NCBI GenBank assembly: GCA_022842165.1
Contig: JALHQC010000026.1
Location: forward strand, 1 to 48,857
Reading direction: 5' to 3'
Source of the DNA: a bacterium
Lineage (GTDB): Bacteria > Pseudomonadota > Alphaproteobacteria > Rhizobiales > Aestuariivirgaceae
Length of the DNA: 48,857 bases
The position numbers and the translations under genes were made by a program. Under the pieces are notes generated by a model, which had not been told where the DNA came from, made no database searches, and saw nothing but the letters and a program-made list of their open reading frames with translations. Below are positions 17,179 to 25,056 of the stretch, in pieces; position 1 is the stretch's first letter; each line of letters opens with the position of its first letter.

Positions 17179-17805
17179 TCAGGAGGCTTTCACCAGCACG
17201 TCGGCTCCGTCCATCCCCATGCTCAGCGTCAAACTGGCAGATTGCGCGAGCTGCTTGGCGTAATAGGGCTGAACCAGCCTGGCATCGAGGGCGGCGAGTT
17301 CCATCGAGCCGTCGAGAACCTGGGAGATCGCGTCAGGAACCTTGGCCCGGTCGCCGGCGGCGCGGGCGGTGAACACATCCCCCTCGGCGGCGACCGTCAA
17401 GACGCCTCCGCGCGGGATTCCGGCCATCGCCATCAGCATCATGTTCAGCACCAGCTTCACCTGCTGCTTCGGGCGGTTCTCGCGCGGCGCCAGCCAGTCA
17501 AGCTTCACCTTTTCCTCGCCCACGAAGGCCTTGGCGATTTCGCCGGCCTCGCCCATGTCGATCAGGGCGCCGGCCGAACCCGCGGCGCCGAACGCGATGC
17601 GGCAGAACTTGAGCTTGGCCGATGCCGTGCGCGCCGAAGAGCGCACCATGTCGAGCGCTGTTTCCTTGGTTTCTTCGTCCATCTCGGGATCGTCGATCAG
17701 TTCCAGGCCATTGGCGATGGCGCCAACCGGCGAAATGACATCGTGGCAGACACGGCTGCACAGCAGCGCCGCAAGATCGAGATCGGAGAGTTTCAGTTCG
17801 GACAT
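17179..17805 (-). CDS. chpT: Histidine phosphotransferase ChpT
   Basis: A 208-residue protein with the ChpT dimerisation helix LAALLCSRVCHDVISPVGAI; His-21 is the phosphate-carrying histidine. The helical hairpin (residues 10-75) is followed by a degenerate GHKL-like domain, including LVLNMMLMAMAGIPRGG. ChpT relays phosphate from CckA to CtrA and CpdR. Its position 2.4 kb from ctrA, with sciP also close, makes the assignment secure. The upstream region holds a small dyad around a GANTC site (17819-17840). It is divergent from cysQ. Confidence 0.93.
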   Translation of the reverse strand: MSELKLSDLDLAALLCSRVCHDVISPVGAIANGLELIDDPEMDEETKETALDMVRSSARTASAKLKFCRIAFGAAGSAGALIDMGEAGEIAKAFVGEEKVKLDWLAPRENRPKQQVKLVLNMMLMAMAGIPRGGVLTVAAEGDVFTARAAGDRAKVPDAISQVLDGSMELAALDARLVQPYYAKQLAQSASLTLSMGMDGADVLVKAS

Positions 17806-17818
17806 GTGTCAACCTGGT

Positions 17819-17840
17819 GAAGTGATTCGTCCTTCACTTC
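17819..17840. promoter_or_regulatory. Short dyad with GANTC site between chpT and cysQ
   Basis: GAAGTGA and TCACTTC form a 7-bp inverted repeat around an 8-base centre. The GANTC site GATTC (17824-17828) overlaps its left arm. It begins 14 bases before the chpT start, so it lies in the likely promoter or leader of chpT. Confidence 0.35.
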
Positions 17841-17923
17841 TAGCACCTGCGCCCGGCAATTTCCGCATTGACGCGAGCGCCTGCAGCGTCGATGAAGGCG
17901 CGCCAATCGAGCCGGAGTCGCGA

Positions 17924-18709
17924 ATGCCCAGGTCCATCACCCCCTCACCCCGCATGCAGCCGCTGATCGACTTGTCGATCATCGCGGGCCGGGAGATCAT
18001 GGCGATCTACGCAACCGATTTCTCGGCGAAGGCCAAGGGCGACCTGACCCCCGTCACCGAAGCGGACGAAGCCGCCGAGCGCATCATTCTCGCCGGGCTG
18101 GCGAAGGTCGAGGCCGCCATTCCCGTGATATCGGAAGAAGCTGCCGCGGCCGGCAGGATCCCTGAGATTTCGGCTCGCTTCTTCCTTGTCGACCCGCTGG
18201 ACGGCACCAAGGAATTCATTTCAAGGAATGGCGAGTTCACCGTCAACATCGCCTTGGTGGAAGACGGCACGCCCATCCTGGGCGTTGTCTATGCTCCCGC
18301 TCTCAAGCGCATCTTCTGGGGCGAGAGGGGCGTCGGCGCCGCCCAGGGGACGACCGATGGCGATGTCGCCGGCAACTGGAAGGCGCTTGGCGTCAGGAGC
18401 CTGCCCGCCGAGGGCGCCACCGTGGTGGCCAGCCGCTCGCACCGCGACCAGGCGACGGAGGACTATCTGAAGTCGGTCAAGGTAAAGTCGATCTGTTCGG
18501 CGGGCTCGTCTCTCAAGTTCTGCCTGGTCGCCGCCGCCGAGGCCGATCTCTATCCCCGCTTCGGCCGCACCATGGAATGGGACACGGCCGCAGGCCATGC
18601 CGTTCTGCTGGCCGCCGGCGGCAAGGTTCTGACGGTCGATGGTCCGGTGCTGTCCTACGGCAAGCGTGCCCGTGGCTACGACAATCCCGGCTTCATCGCC
18701 AGCGCCTGA
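17924..18709 (+). CDS. cysQ: 3'(2'),5'-bisphosphate nucleotidase CysQ
   Basis: A 261-residue inositol-monophosphatase-fold enzyme that hydrolyses 3'-phosphoadenosine 5'-phosphate, the by-product of sulfate activation. Metal-binding residues are visible: Glu-71/Glu-72 (ISEE), Asp-90 and Asp-93 in VDPLDGTKEF, and the late WDTAAGHAVL motif. The ATG at 17924 has GGAG six bases upstream; a second ATG at 17954 would remove ten residues and is the alternative. The frame extending back to 17342 is antisense to chpT and is not real. A sulfotransferase-like gene 5 kb upstream would produce its substrate if it uses PAPS. Confidence 0.9.
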   Translation: MPRSITPSPRMQPLIDLSIIAGREIMAIYATDFSAKAKGDLTPVTEADEAAERIILAGLAKVEAAIPVISEEAAAAGRIPEISARFFLVDPLDGTKEFISRNGEFTVNIALVEDGTPILGVVYAPALKRIFWGERGVGAAQGTTDGDVAGNWKALGVRSLPAEGATVVASRSHRDQATEDYLKSVKVKSICSAGSSLKFCLVAAAEADLYPRFGRTMEWDTAAGHAVLLAAGGKVLTVDGPVLSYGKRARGYDNPGFIASA

Positions 18710-18733
18710 GGGCCGCTTGCTCTTGACGAAGCA

Positions 18734-18741
18734 TTAACCAT
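18734..18741 (+). promoter_or_regulatory. CtrA half-site TTAACCAT before the DUF1134 gene
   Basis: TTAACCAT matches the extended CtrA half-site known from Caulobacter. It lies 107 bases before the DUF1134 start. The second half seven bases later (GAAA) is poor. In Brucella the homologous gene eipA is reported to be activated directly by CtrA. Confidence 0.45.
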
Positions 18742-18848
18742 CCCGAAATCACCGCCTGATAGTCTCGTGTCTTCACGGGCCACCTGCCACGGACTTGCCA
18801 TCACCGCATGGCATTCCGGAGCGGCGCCACCGCAATGAGGACTCGACG

Positions 18849-19442
18849 ATGAAAAAGCTGATTGCACCTCTCGCCCTGGGTTTGCTGCTGGGGCTCGGCT
18901 TTCCTGCCGCTGCGCAGAACACAGGCTCGGTGTCGAAGGCGAGCCAGACAGGTTCCGCCGACACCTATACGACCGAAGAGGTGCTCACCGTCGGCCACCA
19001 GTTCTTCGGCAAGACGACGCGCGGCCTCGCCAAGGCGGTCGAATACATTTTCCAGCGCCAGGGCGAACCCACCGCCTATATCGTCGGCGAGGAAGGCTCC
19101 GGTGCCTTCATCGGCGGGCTCCGCTATGGCGAGGGCACGATCTATTACAAGGATGGCACGAAGGAACGGATCTACTGGCAGGGTCCCTCCGTCGGCTTCG
19201 ATTTCGGCGCCAACGGCTCGCGCAGCCTCGTGCTGGTCTATAATTCGTCCAGCCCATCCGACCTTTACGACCGCTTCGCGGGCGTTGAAGGTTCGGCTTA
19301 CATGATCGGCGGCGTGGGGGTCAATTTCCAGCGCCATGACGACATTATCCTGGCTCCGATCCGCACCGGCGTCGGCGCCCGCCTCGGCGCCAATGTCGGC
19401 TATCTCAAATACTCGGGCCGCCCCAACTGGAACCCGTTCTGA
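18849..19442 (+). CDS. eipA: DUF1134 periplasmic envelope protein (EipA-like)
   Basis: A 197-residue protein with a clear Sec signal peptide (MKKLIAPLALGLLLGLGFPAAAQN). The mature part contains the DUF1134 domain: GHQFFGKTTRGLAKAVEY, AYIVGEEGSGAFIGGLRYGEG, GPSVGFDFGANGSR and the C-terminal GARLGANVGYLKYS. In Brucella the family member EipA is a periplasmic protein needed for envelope integrity. The ATG at 18849 has GAGGA eight bases before it; codons from 18795 are leader. A CtrA half-site lies upstream, so it probably belongs to the CtrA regulon along with its neighbours. Confidence 0.9.
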   Translation: MKKLIAPLALGLLLGLGFPAAAQNTGSVSKASQTGSADTYTTEEVLTVGHQFFGKTTRGLAKAVEYIFQRQGEPTAYIVGEEGSGAFIGGLRYGEGTIYYKDGTKERIYWQGPSVGFDFGANGSRSLVLVYNSSSPSDLYDRFAGVEGSAYMIGGVGVNFQRHDDIILAPIRTGVGARLGANVGYLKYSGRPNWNPF

Positions 19443-19538
19443 CGTTTGACCGTTCCTCTCGCGGAAATGCGAAGACGCAGGGTCATGCTTTCGCCATGGT
19501 TCTCCGTTTTTTGGCGGCCAACGAAAGGAACACAATCA

Positions 19539-19976
19539 ATGTTGAACATACTAAAGGGAATGGCTTTCAGCCTTCCGCTTCTGATGGTCGCGGCTGCGGC
19601 GCCGGCCAGTGCCGCCAATCCCGAAGGCATCTGGTCAATGTCCGATGGCAAGGTTACCGTGCGCGTCTCGGACTGCGGCAGTAATCTCTGCGCCAGGATC
19701 GTCGGCCTCAAGGAGCCGATCAGCAAGATCGACGGCAAGCCCAAGGTCGACCGTGAAAATCCCGATGCTGCAAAGCGCAAGCGTCCACTGATCGGCCTGT
19801 CCATCTTGATCGGCATGAAGCCAAATGGCGATGGCCAGTGGAAAGGCGCCATCTACAATCCCGATGATGGCAAGACCTACAGTGCCACCGTCGTTCACAA
19901 TGGCAAGACGATGAAGGTCAAGGGCTGCGTCGCAGGCATCTTCTGCAAAACGAACACATTTGTGAAGTCCAATTGA
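19539..19976 (+). CDS. DUF2147 periplasmic protein
   Basis: A 145-residue secreted protein. The signal peptide covers about residues 1-28 (hydrophobic core AFSLPLLMVAAAAPASA). The DUF2147 domain follows: EGIWSMSDGKVTVRVSDCGSNLCARIVGL, DGKPKVDREN and a C-terminal GxIYNPDDGKTYSATV block ending in MKVKGCVAGIFCKTNTF. Two cysteine pairs could form disulfides in the periplasm. The start at 19539 has AAAGGA nine bases upstream. Function unknown; members are often found with envelope genes. A weak terminator-like hairpin follows. Confidence 0.88.
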   Translation: MLNILKGMAFSLPLLMVAAAAPASAANPEGIWSMSDGKVTVRVSDCGSNLCARIVGLKEPISKIDGKPKVDRENPDAAKRKRPLIGLSILIGMKPNGDGQWKGAIYNPDDGKTYSATVVHNGKTMKVKGCVAGIFCKTNTFVKSN

Positions 19977-19988
19977 CCCTTGGTCTGC

Positions 19989-20030
19989 AGGAAGTCCGTG
20001 ACTCTCCGGGCTTCCTGTGGCCAACCTTTT
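19989..20030 (+). terminator. Possible terminator after the DUF2147 gene
   Basis: AGGAAGTCC and GGGCTTCCT can form a 9-bp stem with one wobble around a 10-base loop. The T-run (TTTT) comes ten bases after the stem, further than usual, so termination is uncertain. Confidence 0.4.
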
Positions 20031-20078
20031 GCAACGAAACCGGAAACTGGTTAGTAAAGGGTTGATACCGGAGGTCAT

Positions 20079-20942
20079 ATGTCTCAGACCGAGACACTTT
20101 TGTTGGTTGTGTTGGGATTTGCCCTTGCCACTTTGGTCGCCTTGTTCATCGGGCGTTTCTTGTGGTCGGCTGCATTGAGGCTGGGCGCTCGGCGGATGCA
20201 GAAGCAGGTCCCCTCATCTCTGGTTGGCCTGCAGACGGAGAGAGACAGGCTGCGTGCCGAGTATGCAATGCTGTCGCAGCGCCTTGGCTCGCGGCTCGAA
20301 GCCGCGAAAATTCGCATGGCCGAACAGATGGCCGAAGTGAGCCGTCATCGCAACCGGCTCGAGAAACTCGAAGCCACGGTGAGCGAACGTGACGCGGCAA
20401 TCGAGGTTCTGAAGGAACAGGTGTCGGAACTTACATCGCAACTTGCCAATGCGCAGGCGGCGTCCGCCGTGCTGCAGCAGAACCTTGCGGAGCGGCAGGC
20501 CGAGGTCGATCATTTGCGCCTCTATCAGTCGTCCTCCGGCTGGACGGGCCTGCCATCGACCCCTGCCGAATTCAAGCTTCCCGTAGCAGCCAATCCCGAA
20601 GACCGCCTTCGCCAGCGCATCGGCAAGCTCAACGAACTGGCACAGAACGTGGCGCATGATCGCCAGCATCCTGATTTGCCGGATGTGCCGCTGCCCGCCG
20701 TCATCATCCCGCCCACCGATCCCGATGTCATCGAGAAGCTGGCCGAGGCAGAACAGGCAACGGGCGACCTTCAGCGCGAACTCGAAAAGCTCGATGCGGA
20801 ATGGGCGAAGCAGCTTGGCGGGCTGAAGGAAGCCGATCAGGTCGCCGAACCGGCCCCGTCCGGCCCGACTGCCGTTGCCAATGTCATCTCGCTCGCCAAC
20901 CGCATTCGCGACCTGCGCAAGGGCTTCGGTCCGAATTCCTGA
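20079..20942 (+). CDS. Uncharacterised membrane-anchored coiled-coil protein
   Basis: A 287-residue protein of no recognised family. One membrane helix at about residues 7-30 is followed by a basic stretch (RLGARRMQKQ) that would be cytoplasmic. A long coiled coil covers about residues 50-150, a proline-rich segment lies at 157-225 (LPDVPLPAVIIPPTDPD), and a second shorter helix is at 215-245. The C-terminus ends in NVISLANRIRDLRKGF, a likely conserved peptide. GGAGG five bases before the ATG is a strong ribosome binding site. The build is like that of division or polarity scaffolds, but this is only a shape comparison. Confidence 0.75.
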   Translation: MSQTETLLLVVLGFALATLVALFIGRFLWSAALRLGARRMQKQVPSSLVGLQTERDRLRAEYAMLSQRLGSRLEAAKIRMAEQMAEVSRHRNRLEKLEATVSERDAAIEVLKEQVSELTSQLANAQAASAVLQQNLAERQAEVDHLRLYQSSSGWTGLPSTPAEFKLPVAANPEDRLRQRIGKLNELAQNVAHDRQHPDLPDVPLPAVIIPPTDPDVIEKLAEAEQATGDLQRELEKLDAEWAKQLGGLKEADQVAEPAPSGPTAVANVISLANRIRDLRKGFGPNS

Positions 20943-20956
20943 GCTTCGTGTAGAAA

Positions 20957-21373
20957 CTATTCGTCCGTCGATGGGAGTGTTTCCACATTGCGGCGCGACA
21001 GCGCCTTGAGGTCGGCGCCGGCCTCGTCCAGAAACAGCAGCAGCGTGTGGTCGACCTTCACGCCGCGCACTTTGGCGAGAATATCGAAGAATTCGGTTTC
21101 CTTCTGCATCTTGTCCGGCGGGCAGGCCATCTTGGTGGCCGCCAGCGGCGAGATCGTCAGGTGCTCGTCATGTTGCTCGTAAGATCCGCTGAACCTGTTG
21201 CAGCCGCCAAAGCCGAACACCCGGCCAGACCCTGCGAAGCTGATGAACCGCCCGCCCTCGGCCGGATCGCCGATGACGGTCCATTCCGACCCCTGCAGCA
21301 TTTCCTGATGCGCCAGAGCGGGCACCGCGCAGAGCGACATGGCGGCGACGGACAGAAATGCAATGCAACGCAT
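20957..21373 (-). CDS. META domain periplasmic protein
   Basis: A 138-residue protein with a signal peptide (MRCIAFLSVAAMSLCAVPALA) and a META/HslJ-like domain: LQGSEWTVIGD, FISFAGSGRVFGFGGCNRFSGSY and ISPLAATKMACP. These are small beta-barrel proteins of the envelope linked to stress or heat resistance; the two cysteines in GGCNR and MACP are conserved in the family. The ATG at 21373 is preceded by AAGGAGG, a near-perfect ribosome binding site, so the frame beginning at 21472 is rejected. Convergent with the coiled-coil gene. Confidence 0.85.
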   Translation of the reverse strand: MRCIAFLSVAAMSLCAVPALAHQEMLQGSEWTVIGDPAEGGRFISFAGSGRVFGFGGCNRFSGSYEQHDEHLTISPLAATKMACPPDKMQKETEFFDILAKVRGVKVDHTLLLFLDEAGADLKALSRRNVETLPSTDE

Positions 21374-21437
21374 CGAGGCCTCCTTGAGGACAAGAACCAT
21401 TCTTACGGGCTGCAACCTCTGATCCGCAAGTGTCCGC

Positions 21438-24400
21438 TCAAGCCGAAAGCGCATCTGCCAGCGCATCTGCAAGAATATCGGCTTCCCTGATGCCGAACTG
21501 CATCGGTGGTTTGATCTTCAGCACATTGTCGAAGGGCCCGTCGGTCGAGATCAGCACGCCATTCTCCCGCATGTGATTGGCAATGCGCGAGGCGTCCTCC
21601 GTCGCAGGCGCAAGCGTCTTGCGGTCGCGCACCAGCTCGACGCCCATGAACAGCCCCTGCCCGCGCACATGGCCGATCAGGTCATGCGTCTCCGCCAGCT
21701 TCTCGAAGCGCGCCTTCAGGTGTTCTCCCGTCACGCGCGCCCTCTCTTGCAGATTTTCGTTCTCCAGAACGTCAAGCACCGCCATGCCGACGGCGGCCGA
21801 AACCGGATTGCCACCGAATGATGAGAAGAACTCCATGCCATTGGCAAAGGCTTTTGCGATCTCCGGCGTGGTAATGACGGCGGCCATCGGGTGGCCATTG
21901 CCGATGGGTTTCCCAAGCGTGACGATATCGGGAACGACACCCTGCGGCCCATGCGCCCACATGTGGTTGCCTACGCGCCCGAAGCCCGTCTGCACTTCAT
22001 CGACGATCATGAGGCCACCCGCCTTCCTGACATGCGCGGCGGCAGTGGCAAGATATTCATCGGGGAAGAACACCTGCCCTCCGCAGCCCGAAATCGCCTC
22101 GGCGATCAGCGCCGCCGGCCCCTCACCCGTCCGTGAACGGATGAGTTCCGCCTTCTCGGCCACCGACTGCGCATAGGCGATGCCGGCATTGGCGCCATAG
22201 CCCTTGAAACGTCCGCGATAGGGATCCGCCAGTTCGGCGATCTCCACATGATCGGGCTTGCCGCGCCCGCCCTTGCGGTTGAACTTGTAGGGGCTCACTT
22301 CGATCAGCCCGGTGGTGTTGCCATGATAACCCCAGTCGAGCGTGATGGTGCCGCGCCGCCCCGTCACGGTCCGCGCGATGCGCAACGCCAGTTCATTGGC
22401 CTCGGAGCCTGAACACACGAGATAGACGACCGATAGCGGCTTCGGGAAATACGAACCCAGCCGCTCGGCATAGTCCAGGATGTTGTCGTGGAGATAGCGC
22501 GTGTTGGTGTTGAGCACGGAAGCCTGCCGCGACAGCGCCTCCACCACATGCGGATGCGCATGGCCCACATGGCAGATGTTGTTGACGCCATCGAGGAAAG
22601 CGCGGCCCGTGTGGTCATAGAGATAGGCGCCCATGCCCCGCACGATCTTCAGCTTCTTCTGGTAGCTGATCGACAGCGATGGCCCCAGCACCGCCGCACG
22701 GCGCCTCAGCAGCACGTCAGGCGGCGTCTTGTCCTTGCGATAGCTTTCTGGCGCAAGCCTGAGAATCAGGTTGGGATCGGGCGCAATGCGAGACCACAGC
22801 GGCCACAGCGAAGGCTGCCCCACGCCATGGAACTCGCCCGTCTTGCCGAGGCGATCCGTGATGATCTGGAAATGCAGGTGCGGCGCCCATCCGCCATTGA
22901 CGCGATGATCGCCGATCGAACCGATCCGCTGCCCGGCCTTCACCTCCATCCCGTCTTTCACGATGGCCAGCGTCTCGCGCGAGAGATGGCCATAGAGCGT
23001 CCAGAACTTCAGGCCATTTTCCCCTGCGGAATGCTCGAGGATCACCGTCGGCCCGTAGTCGAAGGGCAGATCATTGTCGACGGCACTCAGCACCCTGCCA
23101 CCGAGCGGCGCATAAAGCGGCGTGTCGGCGGCAATGAAGATGTCGATGCCGAGATGCTGCGAGCGCCACTCGGGCGATGCGGCGGTCTTGAACTGGTCGC
23201 CCTTGTAGACGTCGCGGTCCTCGCCATAGAGCCCGATGCCGAAGCGTGCGCCTTCAGCCGCGAAGCGCTGCTCAAGCCAGTTCCAGTAGCCGGCCGGATC
23301 GCCCGCATGCTCCATCCCCGGTTCGCCGCGGTTCAACGAAAGCAGAATGCGCCCGCTGCGATCAAGATCGATATCGAACATCGGCGCGGGCTGGCAATCG
23401 GGTGACGACAGCCATGAGACGACGGCATCATGCGTCGGCACCGGATCGAGCCCCGCCGCATGCCGCGCGAACACCGCGAGAAATTCGGGACTGGTTTGAT
23501 CGAGCCGTTCCAGCAGGCGAAAAGCCGGCGCCTGCGAAATCGTCAGGTACTCATTATCCGGGAAATCCTTGGCGCGGTGCGATGAGATGCACACGCTCGC
23601 CGCCAGCCTCGCGGCTACGAGATCGAACAGTACATCCGCCTCTTCCGCCTCCAGCGGAAACTCCTTCGCATAGGCGGCGATCAGCGGCGCCGCGGATTTA
23701 TAGACATCCTCGACATCGAGCAGCGCATAGGCGAGCGTCACCGCCAGTTCGTTGACCTGGCGGCCATAGGTCATGTCGCCGAAATCGATAAGTCCGGTCA
23801 CTGTCTCAGCGCCATCGGCCACGATGTTGTTGTCGTTGGCATCCTGATGCAGCACCGCACCCCGTAACGCAAAGAGGCGCGGCAGCGCGCGCGCCTCGTA
23901 GCGGGCAAACATCCGCTCCACCAGACCGCGCCGTTCCGGCGTCACGTCATCGGCCCAGCCCTTCAGCTTCATCACCTCGTCGAGGTTCCACAGGAAGCCA
24001 AGCCGATGCGCCGCCGGATGACCGAAACCCCGCATGGCGCGTGACAGCCGCCCCATGAAGGTCCCCAGGCTCTCAAGCAGCGCGGGCGTGTTCGCAATCG
24101 AGGAAAACAGTTGCCCCGGCAAAAAGGTCAGAAGCCGCACTGCATGGCGGCCGCTGGCCGACGTCCAGAAAACCATGTCAGCGCCATCCTTGCCCCGGAC
24201 GAGACGCTGAACGCCGAGGCCGGGGTCGACCGCCGCCAGATGCAGCAAGGCCGCATTCTGCAACGTCAGGAAACTCTCGTCTTCCGCCGCATTGGCGATC
24301 TTGAGGACGAAGCGCCCGGCTGCGCCGTCCACCAGGAAGTTCTGGTCGCGTTCGCTCACCAGTTCCTTTATGGCGCCCGAAACGCCGTAGTCGCGGAGCA

Positions 24401-24467
24401 GCAGTTCCGCCGCCGCGGCGGGGCTGAAACCGGGCTTCGGGTGATCGAACACGGAGATCTGGTTCAC
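21438..24467 (-). CDS. Three-domain fusion: APH kinase, M23 peptidase, class III aminotransferase
   Basis: About 1009 residues. Residues 15-330 form an aminoglycoside-phosphotransferase/hydroxylysine-kinase-like domain with His-207, Asp-209, Asn-214 (HQDANDNN) and the metal Asp-228 (LIDFGD). Residues 420-540 are an M23/LytM peptidase with both zinc motifs intact (His-438/Asp-442 and His-530/His-532). Residues 590-1009 are a class III PLP aminotransferase with Lys-853 (TLGKPIGNG) and Asp-823, close to ethanolamine-phosphate/phosphohydroxylysine phospho-lyases. Kinase plus phospho-lyase suggests an amino alcohol is phosphorylated and then eliminated. No signal peptide, so the peptidase is in the cytosol. 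I start at the GTG with AAAGG eight bases upstream; an ATG at 24509 is the alternative. Confidence 0.87.
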   Translation of the reverse strand: MNQISVFDHPKPGFSPAAAAELLLRDYGVSGAIKELVSERDQNFLVDGAAGRFVLKIANAAEDESFLTLQNAALLHLAAVDPGLGVQRLVRGKDGADMVFWTSASGRHAVRLLTFLPGQLFSSIANTPALLESLGTFMGRLSRAMRGFGHPAAHRLGFLWNLDEVMKLKGWADDVTPERRGLVERMFARYEARALPRLFALRGAVLHQDANDNNIVADGAETVTGLIDFGDMTYGRQVNELAVTLAYALLDVEDVYKSAAPLIAAYAKEFPLEAEEADVLFDLVAARLAASVCISSHRAKDFPDNEYLTISQAPAFRLLERLDQTSPEFLAVFARHAAGLDPVPTHDAVVSWLSSPDCQPAPMFDIDLDRSGRILLSLNRGEPGMEHAGDPAGYWNWLEQRFAAEGARFGIGLYGEDRDVYKGDQFKTAASPEWRSQHLGIDIFIAADTPLYAPLGGRVLSAVDNDLPFDYGPTVILEHSAGENGLKFWTLYGHLSRETLAIVKDGMEVKAGQRIGSIGDHRVNGGWAPHLHFQIITDRLGKTGEFHGVGQPSLWPLWSRIAPDPNLILRLAPESYRKDKTPPDVLLRRRAAVLGPSLSISYQKKLKIVRGMGAYLYDHTGRAFLDGVNNICHVGHAHPHVVEALSRQASVLNTNTRYLHDNILDYAERLGSYFPKPLSVVYLVCSGSEANELALRIARTVTGRRGTITLDWGYHGNTTGLIEVSPYKFNRKGGRGKPDHVEIAELADPYRGRFKGYGANAGIAYAQSVAEKAELIRSRTGEGPAALIAEAISGCGGQVFFPDEYLATAAAHVRKAGGLMIVDEVQTGFGRVGNHMWAHGPQGVVPDIVTLGKPIGNGHPMAAVITTPEIAKAFANGMEFFSSFGGNPVSAAVGMAVLDVLENENLQERARVTGEHLKARFEKLAETHDLIGHVRGQGLFMGVELVRDRKTLAPATEDASRIANHMRENGVLISTDGPFDNVLKIKPPMQFGIREADILADALADALSA

Positions 24468-24747
24468 GTGCGGGACCTTTCGAGTCTGGCTGTTGCGACG
24501 TTCTTCCATATCAGTGCGGCAGCTGTCGAGGAAACCCGGCATTGCGCAATTCTCATGGGGTACCGTCATTTCATTCGCCCAAAGTCGCACAACCAAAGGC
24601 GACTTTCTGCGGACATTACCAAAGTGTAATTGGTCTGCCAGCAGCAAAGGCATTTTGGCAGCGCGCGCCGCACGGGATCAAGCGATTCCGGGCACCGCCG
24701 AAGGCTTGTCCGAACCCCGTCCAACCCGCTGCGAATGGGAGAACATC

Positions 24748-25056
24748 ATGGCTCAATCACCAACCGAGCGGATCAGCCAGAATCCGCACTTCAGGGAACT
24801 GGTATCGAAACGCTCGCGCTTCGCGTGGACGCTCACCCTTTGCATGCTGGCCGTCTATTTCGGCTTCATCCTGCTCGTCGCCTTCGGCAAGGGCTTCCTT
24901 GGAACCCCCATCGGCAGCGGCGTCACCACGATCGGCATCCCCATCGGCATCGCCGTCATCGTCTCGGCCTTCCTGCTCACCGGCATCTATGTGCGGCGCG
25001 CCAACACCGAATTCGATGCCCTCACCGAAAAGATCAAGAAGGAAGCCGTGAAATGA
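24748..25056 (+). CDS. DUF485 membrane protein, ActP partner (YjcH-like)
   Basis: A 102-residue inner-membrane protein with two membrane helices (about 28-48 and 60-82) and the DUF485 pattern [19 protein letters not shown]. It is the small partner that regularly precedes the acetate symporter ActP; its own activity is unknown. The start has GGGAG seven bases upstream. Its stop overlaps the actP start (ATGA at 25053-25056), so the two are translationally coupled. Confidence 0.92.
   Translation: MAQSPTERISQNPHFRELVSKRSRFAWTLTLCMLAVYFGFILLVAFGKGFLGTPIGSGVTTIGIPIGIAVIVSAFLLTGIYVRRANTEFDALTEKIKKEAVK

Noticed and set aside
17342-17923. Long N-terminal extension of CysQ
   Set aside because: It is antisense to chpT; CysQ proteins start close to the ATG at 17924.
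22488-23405. A 305-codon plus-strand frame
   Set aside because: It is antisense to the APH-M23-aminotransferase gene.
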